Below, one piece after another: positions 45,497 to 55,230 of a stretch of DNA of 64,000 nt (positions within the stretch are counted from its first letter, which is position 1; every line of letters starts with the position of its first letter). The DNA is taken from assembly GCF_001517665.2 (NCBI RefSeq), contig NZ_LN999809.1, positions 608,501 through 672,500 on the forward strand. Direction: 5' to 3'. A program made the position numbers and the translations under genes. Below the pieces are notes generated by a model. The model was not told where the DNA came from and did no database searches. It saw only the letters and a list, made by a program, of their open reading frames with translations. Source of the stretch: Peptoniphilus phoceensis. Its GTDB lineage: Bacteria > Bacillota > Clostridia > Tissierellales > Peptoniphilaceae.

Positions 45497-46081
45497 TTAT
45501 CTAAATATTCTTTCTACAATTTTATATAAAGCTGGCTTCATATCATCAATTCCTAAAATAGAATCTTCCATCAAGGCAGATTCACATGTTGTAAGAACTA
45601 TGTGCATAGTTAGTGATAACACAAATAATCTTTCAGAATCAGAAAGCTCATCATTAAATAAGTTAGAATATTTATTCAAAATAAATTGCAAACTATTTTC
45701 TACTTCTTTATATCTATCATCATTTTCAATTTTTGCATAAAGAGCCCAATTTAAATTATTTGAAATAAGTTGTAGCTCTAAGGGATCTTTCATTAAGTAG
45801 TCGATTATATAATTTATAAAAGAAATATATCTCTTTTTAGGATCACTTCCCTTACAAGTAGATTCAGCCTCATAAAAAAGTTCCGTCAATATATCTAAAA
45901 CTATTTTTTGCTCTAGATCTTTTTTATCTCTGAAGTATAAATAAAAAGTCCCAAGTCCAAAGTCAGTTCTATTCATTATATCTCTTATAGAAGTTACTTC
46001 TATGCCTTTATCTCTAAAGGATTCCATAGCAGCCGCCGAGATTTTATTTTCTTTTTCTTTTCTCTTATCTTCTGATTTCAA
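45497..46081 (-). CDS. TetR/AcrR-family regulator
   Basis: 194 residues. The N-terminal HTH (residues about 10-60) reads AAMESFRDKGIEVTSIRDIM, then GLGTFYLYFRDKKDLEQKI, typical TetR. The C-terminal ligand domain is divergent. The start is TTG with a strong GGGGGT six bases before it. It lies first in the TetR-MMPL-heptad operon and probably represses it through the palindrome just upstream. Confidence 0.9.
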   Translation of the reverse strand: MKSEDKRKEKENKISAAAMESFRDKGIEVTSIRDIMNRTDFGLGTFYLYFRDKKDLEQKIVLDILTELFYEAESTCKGSDPKKRYISFINYIIDYLMKDPLELQLISNNLNWALYAKIENDDRYKEVENSLQFILNKYSNLFNDELSDSERLFVLSLTMHIVLTTCESALMEDSILGIDDMKPALYKIVERIFR

Positions 46082-46105
46082 TTTTCTACCCCCTTTTTAT
46101 AAAAT

Positions 46106-46161
46106 TGAACATTGTTCATCTTTGCAAATGATATAATAACTCTTTTATAAAAAAAGTTCAA
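46106..46161 (-). promoter_or_regulatory. Promoter and TetR operator of the MMPL operon
   Basis: On the minus strand TTGAAC (46156-46161) and TATTAT (46133-46138) are 17 bases apart. A perfect 13-bp palindrome, TGAACAATGTTCA (46106-46118), lies just after the start of transcription, the usual place for TetR-type repression. Confidence 0.75.
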
Positions 46162-46451
46162 GAAAAATTTTTATTTTTGTATAAAATTTTATGTATAAAT
46201 AATTCTTTATTTTTAGCTTTTAATAATTTTTTAAAACCTTTACTACAAAATAAAAAGACTCTGCACACAGCAAAGTCCAAAAATTTTATTAATCTTGTCT
46301 ATTTTTCGCCAATCTTAAAAGATAAGAATTTTTAATAAAAATATTTTAAAATCAATTTTAAATTACTATAATTTCATTTTATTTATACTTGAGCCTATTT
46401 ATCCTTTTTTATTTCTGTCCCATTTAATTTTACAAACTATTATATAAAAAT
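46162..46451. other. Non-coding stretch with the dpaL terminator
   Basis: AT-rich sequence between the tetR promoter and dpaL. It contains one hairpin, 46257-46277 (on the minus strand GACTTTGC...GCAGAGTC then a T-run), about 175 bases after the dpaL stop and the likely terminator. I see no reading frame of note. Confidence 0.6.
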
Positions 46452-47645
46452 TTAAAACTTATCTTCCCAAACAATCTTTCTGTAACTTAATTTATCAGTA
46501 TCTCCCTCTGTTGAAAAGCAAAGTACAATAGAGTTTTTATCAAGTCCTATTTCTTCTTTATATTCTTTTAAAGATTCATCAGTCATTAGTTTATAGACTA
46601 CTCCTGATGTAACTGCGCCTGACTCTCCAGATATAATTTTTCTATCATTTCCAATTGTATTACCTAAAACCCTCATACCAATTGCAGAATAAAAATCGTC
46701 AACAGAAATAAAGTAGTCTATGTATGATTTTAAAATCGGCCAACCAATACTTACGACTTCACCGCAATTTAAACCAGCCATAATTGAATCAAGGTTTCCT
46801 TTAACTCTGTGAAGTTTTCCGTCATTTGCCTTTGCAGTTTTATAAATGCAGTTTGCCTTATTAGCTTCAACAATTATAATTTTAGGAGCTTCTTCTTTCA
46901 TCACATTTCTAAAAAAACCAGTAATTGCTGTTGCAAGAGAACCAACTCCTGCTTGCAAAAATATGTGACTTGGCAGCATATCTTTTTCTTTTAATTCTTC
47001 ATAGGCTTCAAGAGCCATAGTCATGTAACCCTTCATAATATTTTTTGGAATTTCTTCATAATTTTCCCAAGATGTATCTTGTATTAAAACTCCCCTATTT
47101 TCTCTTGCATAATTTTCTGCAAGTCTTACACAATCATCATAATTGTAATCCATTATACTTGCATCAGAATTTTCTCTTCTAATATTTTCTAGCCTTTCTA
47201 AAGATGATCCCTTTGGCATAAAAATCTTTGACTTCTGATGTAACTTATTTGCAGTCCATGCCACAGCTCTACCATGATTTCCGTCAGTTGCAGTGACAAA
47301 AGTTAAGTTTCCTAATTTTGTTCTAGTAGTTTCTGATGTTATTTCATCAAATGTCAACTTACTAATATCCATTCCAATTTTATCTGCAATAAATTTTGCC
47401 ATTGCATAGCTTGCGCCAAGAACTTTAAAAGCATTTAATCCAAATCTATAAGACTCATCTTTGACAAAAAACCCCTTAATTCCAAGTTCACTAGCTAAAT
47501 TTTTTAAATCTACTAAGGGTGTTACCTTATAAATATCAAAAGATTTGTGATAATTATTTACAATTTTTGCAGACTCATAACTAAAATCAGAAATATCTGC
47601 ATTAAAATTTTTATTTTTTATATGAGTTAAATTAAATTTATCCAT
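46452..47645 (-). CDS. dpaL: Diaminopropionate ammonia-lyase
   Basis: 397 residues, fold type II PLP enzyme. K74 in RFGLNAFKVLGASYA is the expected Schiff-base lysine; TATDGNHGRAVAW is the asparagine loop and QAGVGSLATAI the phosphate-binding glycine loop. The family converts 2,3-diaminopropionate to pyruvate and two ammonia. The ribosome binding site GAGGTG is good. In an amino-acid fermenter it may feed pyruvate or detoxify the amino acid. No other catabolic gene lies beside it. Confidence 0.93.
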   Translation of the reverse strand: MDKFNLTHIKNKNFNADISDFSYESAKIVNNYHKSFDIYKVTPLVDLKNLASELGIKGFFVKDESYRFGLNAFKVLGASYAMAKFIADKIGMDISKLTFDEITSETTRTKLGNLTFVTATDGNHGRAVAWTANKLHQKSKIFMPKGSSLERLENIRRENSDASIMDYNYDDCVRLAENYARENRGVLIQDTSWENYEEIPKNIMKGYMTMALEAYEELKEKDMLPSHIFLQAGVGSLATAITGFFRNVMKEEAPKIIIVEANKANCIYKTAKANDGKLHRVKGNLDSIMAGLNCGEVVSIGWPILKSYIDYFISVDDFYSAIGMRVLGNTIGNDRKIISGESGAVTSGVVYKLMTDESLKEYKEEIGLDKNSIVLCFSTEGDTDKLSYRKIVWEDKF

Positions 47646-47743
47646 AAAACACCTCTATAAAATATTTTAAATCTATTAATAGCATAACATTTTAAATCAT
47701 AAAATTATATATCGTAGTTATTAAGTAAGTTTTAAGTCTTATT

Positions 47744-47772
47744 TTTACAAAAAATAAATCATATTATATAAT
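47744..47772 (+). promoter_or_regulatory. Promoter of the DUF4300 lipoprotein gene
   Basis: TTTACA (47744-47749) and a perfect TATAAT (47767-47772) are separated by 17 bases, about 30 bases before the start codon. Confidence 0.7.
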
Positions 47773-47802
47773 CTAATATATATTTTAAAAAATGGTGGAA
47801 AA

Positions 47803-48645
47803 ATGAAACTAAAATCACTAATAATTCTTACTTCCTTTCTATTATTACTTACAGCTTGTAATAAGAATTTTGTTAGGAATAATTCTACATCTCAAGAAAA
47901 TAAAGAAATTCAAATGTCTAACATGAACAGTGAAAAAACTTTATCTTTTGTTAAAGAGTCATTAAAATGGATAATTAAAGACGAAAACACAGATAAGTTT
48001 ATAAATCTTGTAAGAGATTATAATGATTCTATTTCTACAAATTTACTTTCTGCTGATTTCTCAAATAATTTGCATCCTGATTACGACATAGGAGAAATTA
48101 TAAAAGAAAGAGACAAAATAAATCACAAATATCTCAATACAAATTGCAGAATTAACAGTTATCTTCTTTTAAAGGATAGTTTAAGTTTAAAGGAAAATGT
48201 AGATATTGACGATTCTATACTTTTTATGGACATAGATATAATTGAAAAATCAAAGCTATTTAATGAAGATGAAAGCAAAAAATTTAAGAAGCTTTTTAGC
48301 AGAGTTAAAACTATTAAAAGCAAAAATCCAAAAAAACAAGCTAAAATAATGTCTGACTTTTTATCAAATTTTAATTTTCCAAAAAATGCAAAGATGATTT
48401 CTGTTGTACTTCATGACAATTTAGATGGAGACTTTCTCTTTATTGGTCATGTTGGAGTTCTTCTTCCAATAGATGATGGCTATTTATTCTTGGAAAAAAT
48501 TTCTTTTGAAGAACCCTATCAAGCTATAAAATTTCCAGATAAAAAGTCATGTTTTAAATACTTGAAAAATAAATTTGAGGATTATACTGATCCAGAAGTT
48601 TGCCCACCTTTTATTATGGAAAATGATAAATATGTAGAAATATAA
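47803..48645 (+). CDS. DUF4300-family lipoprotein
   Basis: 280 residues. The signal peptide ends in a lipobox LLTAC, so cysteine 19 is lipidated. The DUF4300 pattern is visible: NTNCRINSYLLLKD, then FIGHVGVLLPIDDGYLFLEKISFEEPYQAIKF and CPPFIMENDKY. The function of the family is not known to me; it is found in streptococci and other oral or commensal Firmicutes. It is divergent from dpaL and has its own promoter. Confidence 0.82.
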   Translation: MKLKSLIILTSFLLLLTACNKNFVRNNSTSQENKEIQMSNMNSEKTLSFVKESLKWIIKDENTDKFINLVRDYNDSISTNLLSADFSNNLHPDYDIGEIIKERDKINHKYLNTNCRINSYLLLKDSLSLKENVDIDDSILFMDIDIIEKSKLFNEDESKKFKKLFSRVKTIKSKNPKKQAKIMSDFLSNFNFPKNAKMISVVLHDNLDGDFLFIGHVGVLLPIDDGYLFLEKISFEEPYQAIKFPDKKSCFKYLKNKFEDYTDPEVCPPFIMENDKYVEI

Positions 48646-48784
48646 AATTTTAATTTTATTTAAAGTTTTAATTTTATAAGTAAATTTATTTTTATATTCA
48701 CTTTTGCTTTTAATTTTAGTCTAATTTAAAATAAGACTTTTAAATCTAAAGCTTTTAAAATAATTCAGCTTTAAGAACCACAAA

Positions 48785-48812
48785 AAAATTGCCCCTCATG
48801 GAGCAATTTTTT
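48785..48812 (-). terminator. Terminator of the ABC importer operon
   Basis: AAAATTGC and GCAATTTT enclose a ten-base loop; a T-run follows on both strands. It is 23 bases after the last permease stop. Confidence 0.8.
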
Positions 48813-48834
48813 TATTTATTTAGTTTTTACAAAT

Positions 48835-49977
48835 TTATTCTGCAACAGTTTTTCCATTATTTATTTTATCTTCTCTTAGCTTTAATCTATTTGCTTCAAG
48901 TTCTCTCTTTCTTTCGAAAGCATGAAGAATAAGAGCAAGAGTAACTACTCCATAAGAGATAAATGTTCTGAAGTATTCACCCATCATAGCATCTCCAGTT
49001 AAAACTCTTCCTGCTTGTGGAAGCACTATAAACATCAAGTGGAACAAAGCAGTACCTAAAATTACATTAGGAATTGATGCCTTTGATACAGATGCACCAC
49101 CAACAAGGATTGATGCTGCTGCATAAAGAGCTGCTTGGTCTTGTCCTGCATAAGTTGCAAGAGTTCCAATATTTTGTAAATAAATAATTTGTCCATAACA
49201 AGCAAGCACTGTTGACATTACAATTGATGCAATTCTAATTTTGTCAGAATTCATTCCAGCATTTGATGCAACAAATTGATCTTGTCCAACTGCCTTCATG
49301 TCGTGACCAAGTTTAGTGTTTCTAAACCAAACAATGAATAGACACAACAAAGCAATAATTATAATTGTAACTACTGGCACATCAAAAAGAATTTGATGTT
49401 TAGCAGTAATTGGAATGTTAATTCTAAATTTTAAGATATTGTCAAAACCTTGAGCAGATGCAAGAGTAATTGAGTTTTTAATTCCATATCCTTGAGAAAG
49501 TACCATTGATTTAGTTCTCATTGGAATTATTGTTCCACAGAAGTAAAGCAAGAACAACATATACCAACCTAATATAAAGAAGGCAAGCATCATTGATGTG
49601 ATCATTTCTCTTCCTCTAGCTCTGTTAAGAACTCTACCAGAAAATTGTCCAAGTAATATGGCAATTGGAGTACCAATAAGAGCAGCTATTAAAAGTCCTG
49701 TCGCTCCTGTAAATCCCCAATCTTGTGCGAAAATTATTCCAATTTGTCCAGCCATAGCTCCTAGTGGGATACCAAAGTTAATACCCATACCAGCTATAAT
49801 AGGAATAATAAGTGACAATACTAAGAAAGTATTTCTCACCATTCTCTTTGAAAGTTCATTTGTTATATAGGATAGTGGTGGTTTTGCAATTATAAGCCCA
49901 GCCACAACTATAATTATAAACAAAATTGGAACCATAAATCTGTATAAAAATTCTTTAAAATTAAATTTTTTATTCAT
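48835..49977 (-). CDS. ABC transporter permease (BPD_transp_2 type), second
   Basis: 380 residues with about ten hydrophobic helices. Conserved stretches GMGINFGIPLGAMAGQIG and LVGGASVSKASIPNVILGTALFHLMFI match permeases of the nucleoside/sugar branch (YufQ-like). It overlaps the first permease by eight bases. Together they form a heterodimeric channel. Confidence 0.9.
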   Translation of the reverse strand: MNKKFNFKEFLYRFMVPILFIIIVVAGLIIAKPPLSYITNELSKRMVRNTFLVLSLIIPIIAGMGINFGIPLGAMAGQIGIIFAQDWGFTGATGLLIAALIGTPIAILLGQFSGRVLNRARGREMITSMMLAFFILGWYMLFLLYFCGTIIPMRTKSMVLSQGYGIKNSITLASAQGFDNILKFRINIPITAKHQILFDVPVVTIIIIALLCLFIVWFRNTKLGHDMKAVGQDQFVASNAGMNSDKIRIASIVMSTVLACYGQIIYLQNIGTLATYAGQDQAALYAAASILVGGASVSKASIPNVILGTALFHLMFIVLPQAGRVLTGDAMMGEYFRTFISYGVVTLALILHAFERKRELEANRLKLREDKINNGKTVAE

Positions 49978-51046
49978 CTTTACTCCTCCTTGTAAGTGCG
50001 TAAATTATCATTCCATTTGTGATTATCATTCTTAAAATTTCTGAAATATCTATATTTAGTGCACCATTTATTACTGTAGGAGTAAGAGTAATTACACCTT
50101 GGAATAAAAATGTACCAATTATAACATTTGGAATAGATGCCTTGTTAATACTTGCACCACCAATTAGTAGGGCTGCTACTGTTTGGAAGGTAAAAGCAAG
50201 TGGAGCTTGATAAAGTTGAATAAATCCATAGGATTGTTGATAAATAATAATTCCAACTGCAGCAAGTACTGTTGAAAAAATTACTGATACAAGTCTAACC
50301 CTATTGATGTTTATACCAGATGCTCTGGCATATTCTGGGTTAGATCCAACAGCTGTCATAGCTGTACCAGTTTTTGTTTTGAAAAATGCCCAAACTATAA
50401 AAGCCATAAGAGCAAATAATAAAAACATACCTACTGGAATTCTCACTCCAAGTATATTAATAGATAAAAAGTTGTTTAATAGACCTTCTGTAATTTTTGT
50501 TCCATTGCTAAGTACTTTTGATTTCATCCAATAATCAGCAACTGGAATTTGTTGAGAAAGTCCCTTACCGCTGTAACTTAAAACAGATACTGGATTCTTG
50601 TAAGGAAGTATTAAATAAGCAATACACATAAAAGCTGTGAAAGAATAACCAACATAAGTTGCTATAAGCATTTCATCGCCCTTAATCCTATTTAAAAGTA
50701 GTCCATAGAAAAATCCAAAAACAATTGCTATAAGTGCAGCAAATATCATTGCTATAAAAATTCCTGTAAATCCCTTAAAACCAAATTCAATAGAAGTTAC
50801 ACCGCCAAGTATTCCTGCTACTACACCAATTGGGATACCAAAGTTAAGTCCACAACCTGATTGAACCATTGGAACAAGAGATAAAACCAAAACTGAGAAC
50901 ATTCCAAATCTTGAAAGAACATTTTGGATTGAGTCAGTAAGGGAAACACCTGCTATTGGAGCAGCTATAAAAAGTATTAATAAGAAAACTCCAATGATAA
51001 GTCTTGGTATACCAATTCGCTGAATTAAACTTTTCTTTTTAGTCAT
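49970..51046 (-). CDS. ABC transporter permease (BPD_transp_2 type), first
   Basis: 358 residues, paralogous to the next gene: GCGLNFGIPIGVVAGILGG and LLIGGASINKASIPNVIIGTFLFQ align well with it. It belongs to the same nucleoside/simple-sugar branch (YufP-like). The start overlaps the ATPase gene by eight bases, so ATPase and both permeases are coupled. Confidence 0.9.
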   Translation of the reverse strand: MTKKKSLIQRIGIPRLIIGVFLLILFIAAPIAGVSLTDSIQNVLSRFGMFSVLVLSLVPMVQSGCGLNFGIPIGVVAGILGGVTSIEFGFKGFTGIFIAMIFAALIAIVFGFFYGLLLNRIKGDEMLIATYVGYSFTAFMCIAYLILPYKNPVSVLSYSGKGLSQQIPVADYWMKSKVLSNGTKITEGLLNNFLSINILGVRIPVGMFLLFALMAFIVWAFFKTKTGTAMTAVGSNPEYARASGININRVRLVSVIFSTVLAAVGIIIYQQSYGFIQLYQAPLAFTFQTVAALLIGGASINKASIPNVIIGTFLFQGVITLTPTVINGALNIDISEILRMIITNGMIIYALTRRSKDE

Positions 51047-52631
51047 TTCCTAGCTCTCCTTCCCCACTCATTAGAAGTCCAAAATTTGTAGGATCAGCAC
51101 TTGCTGGCAGAATACCTGCAATTTTACCTTCACAAATTACAGCAATTCTATCACAAATACTTCTTAGCTCTTCAAGTTCTGATGAAACCATTACAACAGT
51201 TGTATTATCTTTTTCATTGCTTTCTTTTAAAGCATCAAGCACAAGTTCCTTAGCTCCTATATCAATACCTCTAGTTGGTTCTGATACAAATAGAAGGTCT
51301 GGTTCCATGGCGAAAGCCTTGGCAAGACAAATTTTTTGTTGGTTACCTCCAGATAAGTTACCTGCTTTTTGATCAGATCCTGTGGTTTTTATGTGAAGAG
51401 AATCAATATAATGATCTGATAACTCTCTCATCTTTGTTTCGTCTCTAAATTTAAGTCCAAAAACTCTTTTAATAAATTTTTCTTGAACTTGCATTGCATT
51501 AAAAGCTATATTCCAAAAAATTGGTTCTTCTAGTAAAAGTCCAACACCTCTTCTATCTTCAGATACAAAGGCGATTTTATTTTTCAAAATATCTAGTGTA
51601 TCTCCAAGTTTTAATTCTTTTCCGTTATAAATTATTTTTCCACCAACTGGATAAGTTCCAAGAATTCCATTTGGAATACCTAATTTGCCTTGACCAGCTA
51701 GACCTGCAATACCTAGGATTTCTCCTCTTATAACAGATAAAGTTACATCATAGACAGCTTCTCCTGGCATATCAACCCAAAGATTTTCAATTTCCATTAT
51801 ATGATCGTCCATATTTAGGTTTTTTGCCACTTTTTCTGCAACTATCTTCTTTTCTTCATCTCTTCCAACCATCCATTCAGCAATTTGCTCAATAGATAAG
51901 TTTTCATTTTTCCTATCTTCTATAATTTCACCATCTCTTAAAACTACAACTTGATCACAAACACTTGTGATTTCGCGAAGTCTGTGAGTGATAAAAATTA
52001 TAGAGATACCAATATTAGCAAGTCTTCTCAAAGACTCTATTAAATTATTTGCCTCAGTTTCTGTTAAAACTGCAGTAGGCTCATCCATAATAATTAACTT
52101 GACATCTTTTCTAGTCATTTCTCTTGCAATTTCAATAAATTGCTTGTGACCAACAGGCATTTCAGATACCAAAGAGTTAGTGTCAATATCAACTTCCAAA
52201 GTATCTAATGATTTTCCTGCTATTTTAATGTTTTCTTTTGAATCTATACTTTCTAATTTCTTTCCAAAAACCTTTGATATGACAGAAGAGTTAGTCTTTT
52301 CCATATCCAAAGTTATATTTTCTGCTACTGTGAATCCAGGGATTAAACTAAATTCTTGATGTACCATTCCTATGCCTGCATTTAAGGCATCTATTGGATT
52401 TTTAAAGTCAATTAATTTCCCGTCAAAATAAATTTCACCGTTGTAACCGCCTGTATCCCTTATAACTTCCATACCGAAAATTATATTCATCAATGTTGAC
52501 TTGCCGGCACCATTTTCTCCAACAAGTCCCAAAATTTCTCCCTTATTAAGAGAAAAATTTACATCTTTTAAGACGGCATTATCGCCAAAACTCTTGCTGA
52601 CATTCTTGACTTCAAGTAAACTATTTGTCAA
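51039..52631 (-). CDS. Duplicated ABC transporter ATPase
   Basis: 530 residues with two ATPase modules. The first has VGENGAGKSTLMNIIFGM (Walker A), the ABC-signature region near VSEMPVGHKQFIEIAREM and LIIMDEPTAVL (Walker B). The second has a degenerate Walker A (IAGLAGQGKLGIPNGI), then LSGGNQQKICLAKAFAMEPDLL and LFVSEPTRGIDIGA. This layout is that of sugar or nucleoside importers (YufO/RbsA-like). The start is TTG with GGAGGG six bases upstream. Confidence 0.94.
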   Translation of the reverse strand: MTNSLLEVKNVSKSFGDNAVLKDVNFSLNKGEILGLVGENGAGKSTLMNIIFGMEVIRDTGGYNGEIYFDGKLIDFKNPIDALNAGIGMVHQEFSLIPGFTVAENITLDMEKTNSSVISKVFGKKLESIDSKENIKIAGKSLDTLEVDIDTNSLVSEMPVGHKQFIEIAREMTRKDVKLIIMDEPTAVLTETEANNLIESLRRLANIGISIIFITHRLREITSVCDQVVVLRDGEIIEDRKNENLSIEQIAEWMVGRDEEKKIVAEKVAKNLNMDDHIMEIENLWVDMPGEAVYDVTLSVIRGEILGIAGLAGQGKLGIPNGILGTYPVGGKIIYNGKELKLGDTLDILKNKIAFVSEDRRGVGLLLEEPIFWNIAFNAMQVQEKFIKRVFGLKFRDETKMRELSDHYIDSLHIKTTGSDQKAGNLSGGNQQKICLAKAFAMEPDLLFVSEPTRGIDIGAKELVLDALKESNEKDNTTVVMVSSELEELRSICDRIAVICEGKIAGILPASADPTNFGLLMSGEGELGND

Positions 52632-52660
52632 CAGAATCCCTCCATCTTAATAAATATAAA

Positions 52661-52692
52661 ATTAAAATCAACGGTCACCCGTTGACTTTAAT
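52661..52692 (-). terminator. Internal, probably leaky terminator between binding protein and ATPase genes
   Basis: On the minus strand AAAGTCAACGG and CCGTTGATTTT enclose a short loop, followed by TTTAATTTTAT. Such a hairpin would let the binding protein be made in excess over the membrane parts. Confidence 0.75.
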
Positions 52693-52731
52693 TTTTTTTC
52701 TTAATACATTTTTTATAAAGCTCTAATTTGA

Positions 52732-54069
52732 TTATTCAGCTTTTCCTTCAGCACTTTCTTGAGCTTCCTTAATAGCATCTAAGTCAACATTTAGATTTAG
52801 ATATTTTTCAGGAACTTTAACCTTATCCATACCTAGATAACCTCTACCATATACATAAGTGTCTTGAGATAGTAAGAAGTGATTGTCTTTAGTTTCTCCT
52901 GAAGCTCTATCTATATAGTTTTCAGCCATCCATTTTGCACCTTCAGTGTAATTTTGGATTGCAGCTACAATTTGTTCTTGGTTAAGAAGTTCTCCTTCTC
53001 CTTTAAGAACGTTCATAACGTGATCAACAGCGCCAAGAGTTAGTGAATAACCTAGTGAATAAGCCCAAGTACCCATTCTCTTATCTCCACCTTTTGCTAC
53101 AACTGCTTCTTCTACAGCTGAATTAATTGCTTTCCAGTCCCCAGCCATGCTTTGGATGTCAACTGAGAATGCCTTTGGATATCCCATGATAGGAGATGGT
53201 AAGTCTTGTTCTACAAAGATAGCTCCGCCTGCTGCCACACCTCTTAATAATGGTTCAGTGTGGGCATCATTTGTACAGAAGAAAGCAGTGTCTTTGCCGT
53301 ATTTGTCAATCCATGGTTGGATATTTTCTGCAACATATTGTTGTGCTCCTGGAACACCAATATCAGTTGTAGGATCTGGTGCGTTTAATGAAATAAATTC
53401 AAGTCCAAGGTCCTTACAAGCTTCTTCCATAATTGCACGTCTAAGAGCTAGAAGTTCAATAGACATGTGTCTTGGGAATGTGATGTGTGCAAATTTAGTT
53501 GCGCCCATTTCTTTAGCAGCAGCTATAATTCTATAACCTCTAGATACGTTATCAGCATCCATTACAAGGTCAGATGCATTTTCAACCATTACTGTATCTT
53601 CTTGTGCAACTAAGTTTACAAGAATGATATCAGGTCTTTTTTCTCTAATTTGATTAAAAGCTGCAACAGTTCCTGGAACTGATTGATTTACAAGTACAGC
53701 CTTCATTAGAGGGTCGTCTGCCATTGCTACGATTTTTGAAATAGTAGTTTCTTGTTCAGCTTCAAATCTGTCAGGATAAGTATCGTGTTTAATAACTCCG
53801 CCTTCATCAGCAGAACCGTAAAGTTCTATTGCCTTTTCAGCAGCACGGAACTCATCTTCAGATTGAGATACTGTACCAGTTATGATTCCAATGTGATATT
53901 CTTCGCCTTCTTTTACAGTTTCAAACTTTGCCTTTTGACCTGCATCAGCAGTTGTGGAAGCTTCTCCTTCTTCCTTAGCTGCTCCGTTGTCAACTTTTTG
54001 ACAAGCTGTGAATGCTAATGCCAAAAGCATTAAAAGCATGATACCCATAAACCCTTTAAATTTTTTCAT
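52732..54069 (-). CDS. DUF3798-family substrate-binding lipoprotein
   Basis: 445 residues. A lipobox at the end of the signal peptide (LALAFTACQK) and a Glu/Ala-rich linker precede a periplasmic-binding-protein-like domain: YHIGIITGTVSQSEDEFRAAE, VNQSVPGTVAAFNQI and FAHITFPRHMSIELLALRR. This matches the DUF3798 family, found in Firmicutes as the partner of such ABC systems. The ligand is not established to my knowledge. Head gene of the importer operon. Confidence 0.88.
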   Translation of the reverse strand: MKKFKGFMGIMLLMLLALAFTACQKVDNGAAKEEGEASTTADAGQKAKFETVKEGEEYHIGIITGTVSQSEDEFRAAEKAIELYGSADEGGVIKHDTYPDRFEAEQETTISKIVAMADDPLMKAVLVNQSVPGTVAAFNQIREKRPDIILVNLVAQEDTVMVENASDLVMDADNVSRGYRIIAAAKEMGATKFAHITFPRHMSIELLALRRAIMEEACKDLGLEFISLNAPDPTTDIGVPGAQQYVAENIQPWIDKYGKDTAFFCTNDAHTEPLLRGVAAGGAIFVEQDLPSPIMGYPKAFSVDIQSMAGDWKAINSAVEEAVVAKGGDKRMGTWAYSLGYSLTLGAVDHVMNVLKGEGELLNQEQIVAAIQNYTEGAKWMAENYIDRASGETKDNHFLLSQDTYVYGRGYLGMDKVKVPEKYLNLNVDLDAIKEAQESAEGKAE

Positions 54070-54514
54070 TTTTTACACCTCTTCTAATTTATTTAATATT
54101 GGTTTATAAATTAATGAGATTTTATCACATTAAATGACAAAATTCAATGGTATTATTAATAATTTTAATAAATTTTATAAAAATAAATACAATCCTTTTA
54201 CAACTTATGGATCAAAAGTAAAAATTCATGAAAAATTAACAATCTCATTCTTTCAAGAATGTAAATGATTTCATTTTTCTTTAAAATTTATTTTTATTTT
54301 TTATAACTTTGGATTTTAAAAATTATCTTGTACAAAGTATAATCCTTTTTCCATTTTAACCTATATCAGAGTAAAGTTATATAAATAAAAAAATCTGAGT
54401 TACTTAGACTCAGACAAAAAAATTTTTAATTATTAATATTTTTCAATTGTTTTGTTTTTAAATCACAAATTTTTATAATTTAATCATCTAATTCTTATTT
54501 TAAGCTTAAGCTTT
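54070..54514. other. Non-coding stretch before the importer operon
   Basis: 445 bases, strongly AT-rich. On the minus strand a TTGTCA box near 54138 could belong to the importer promoter, but no convincing -10 at 17 bases was found. One clear hairpin lies at 54395-54413 (listed separately). I see no reading frame or RNA. Confidence 0.4.
54395..54425 (-). terminator. Terminator after the YoaK-family gene
   Basis: CTGAGT and ACTCAG enclose seven bases, with a T-run on both strands. It is about 100 bases after the minus-strand stop at 54515. Confidence 0.6.
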
Positions 54515-55180
54515 TTATCCCTTCTCTTCAAAAAATAAAATTACAAAGGAAATTAATAAAAGTCCTGCTGCTATAAGAATTGATTTGAAATCAAAACTTT
54601 TTGATGTTATATAACCAAGAGCTGCTCCCATGCCAAATATAAATATTACAGTGTAATATTTTTTTGCATTTTCAAGATAAATTTTTTCTCTTGTTATGTG
54701 ATATTTTGAAAGATTTTCTGTGGCAGATCTTAAATTACCAATACACATTGTTGTTGCAAAGTTAAGACCATATATTTTTTTGAAAGTGTAAACCTGCATA
54801 GCACAAGAAAAAGACAGTAGAGCATTTGCCAGGTTGTTAAGGCTCTCTGGAAGAAAAGCAACAAAAATCATTATAAGCACTTCGAACCCAATTATGTATT
54901 GACGCCAGTGCAAAATCCTCTTTTCTATGGCATCTTCAAAACGAACAGCTATATAAACTCCAAAGGCAAAGGAAAGAACTGGTATAAAATATGCAAGTGA
55001 TTCTTTAAAATTCAAATCAACTATATTTTTAAATAAAAGAACAATGTTGCCTGTTTGAGCATTTGCGAATACTTTTCCTCTCATTAAGTAAGAATAAGCA
55101 TCTTGAAATCCACCAGCCAAAGTTATAAAAACAATAACTAAAAATGTTTCATGTAAATTTTCGTAGGATTTTATTTTCAA
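54515..55180 (-). CDS. YoaK-family membrane protein (DUF1275)
   Basis: About 221 residues with six hydrophobic helices. LAGGFQDAYSYLMRGKVFANAQTGNIVLL is the family fingerprint (GF-DA and QTGN); LNFATTMCIGNLRSATENLS follows. The family is uncharacterised. The TTG at 55180 is chosen because GGTGG lies five bases before it and the protein then starts close to the first helix; upstream starts are possible. Confidence 0.85.
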   Translation of the reverse strand: MKIKSYENLHETFLVIVFITLAGGFQDAYSYLMRGKVFANAQTGNIVLLFKNIVDLNFKESLAYFIPVLSFAFGVYIAVRFEDAIEKRILHWRQYIIGFEVLIMIFVAFLPESLNNLANALLSFSCAMQVYTFKKIYGLNFATTMCIGNLRSATENLSKYHITREKIYLENAKKYYTVIFIFGMGAALGYITSKSFDFKSILIAAGLLLISFVILFFEEKG

Positions 55181-55230
55181 TTTAACCACCAATATATAGT
55201 TTAATACAAAAATAAATTTCTGCAAGAAAA

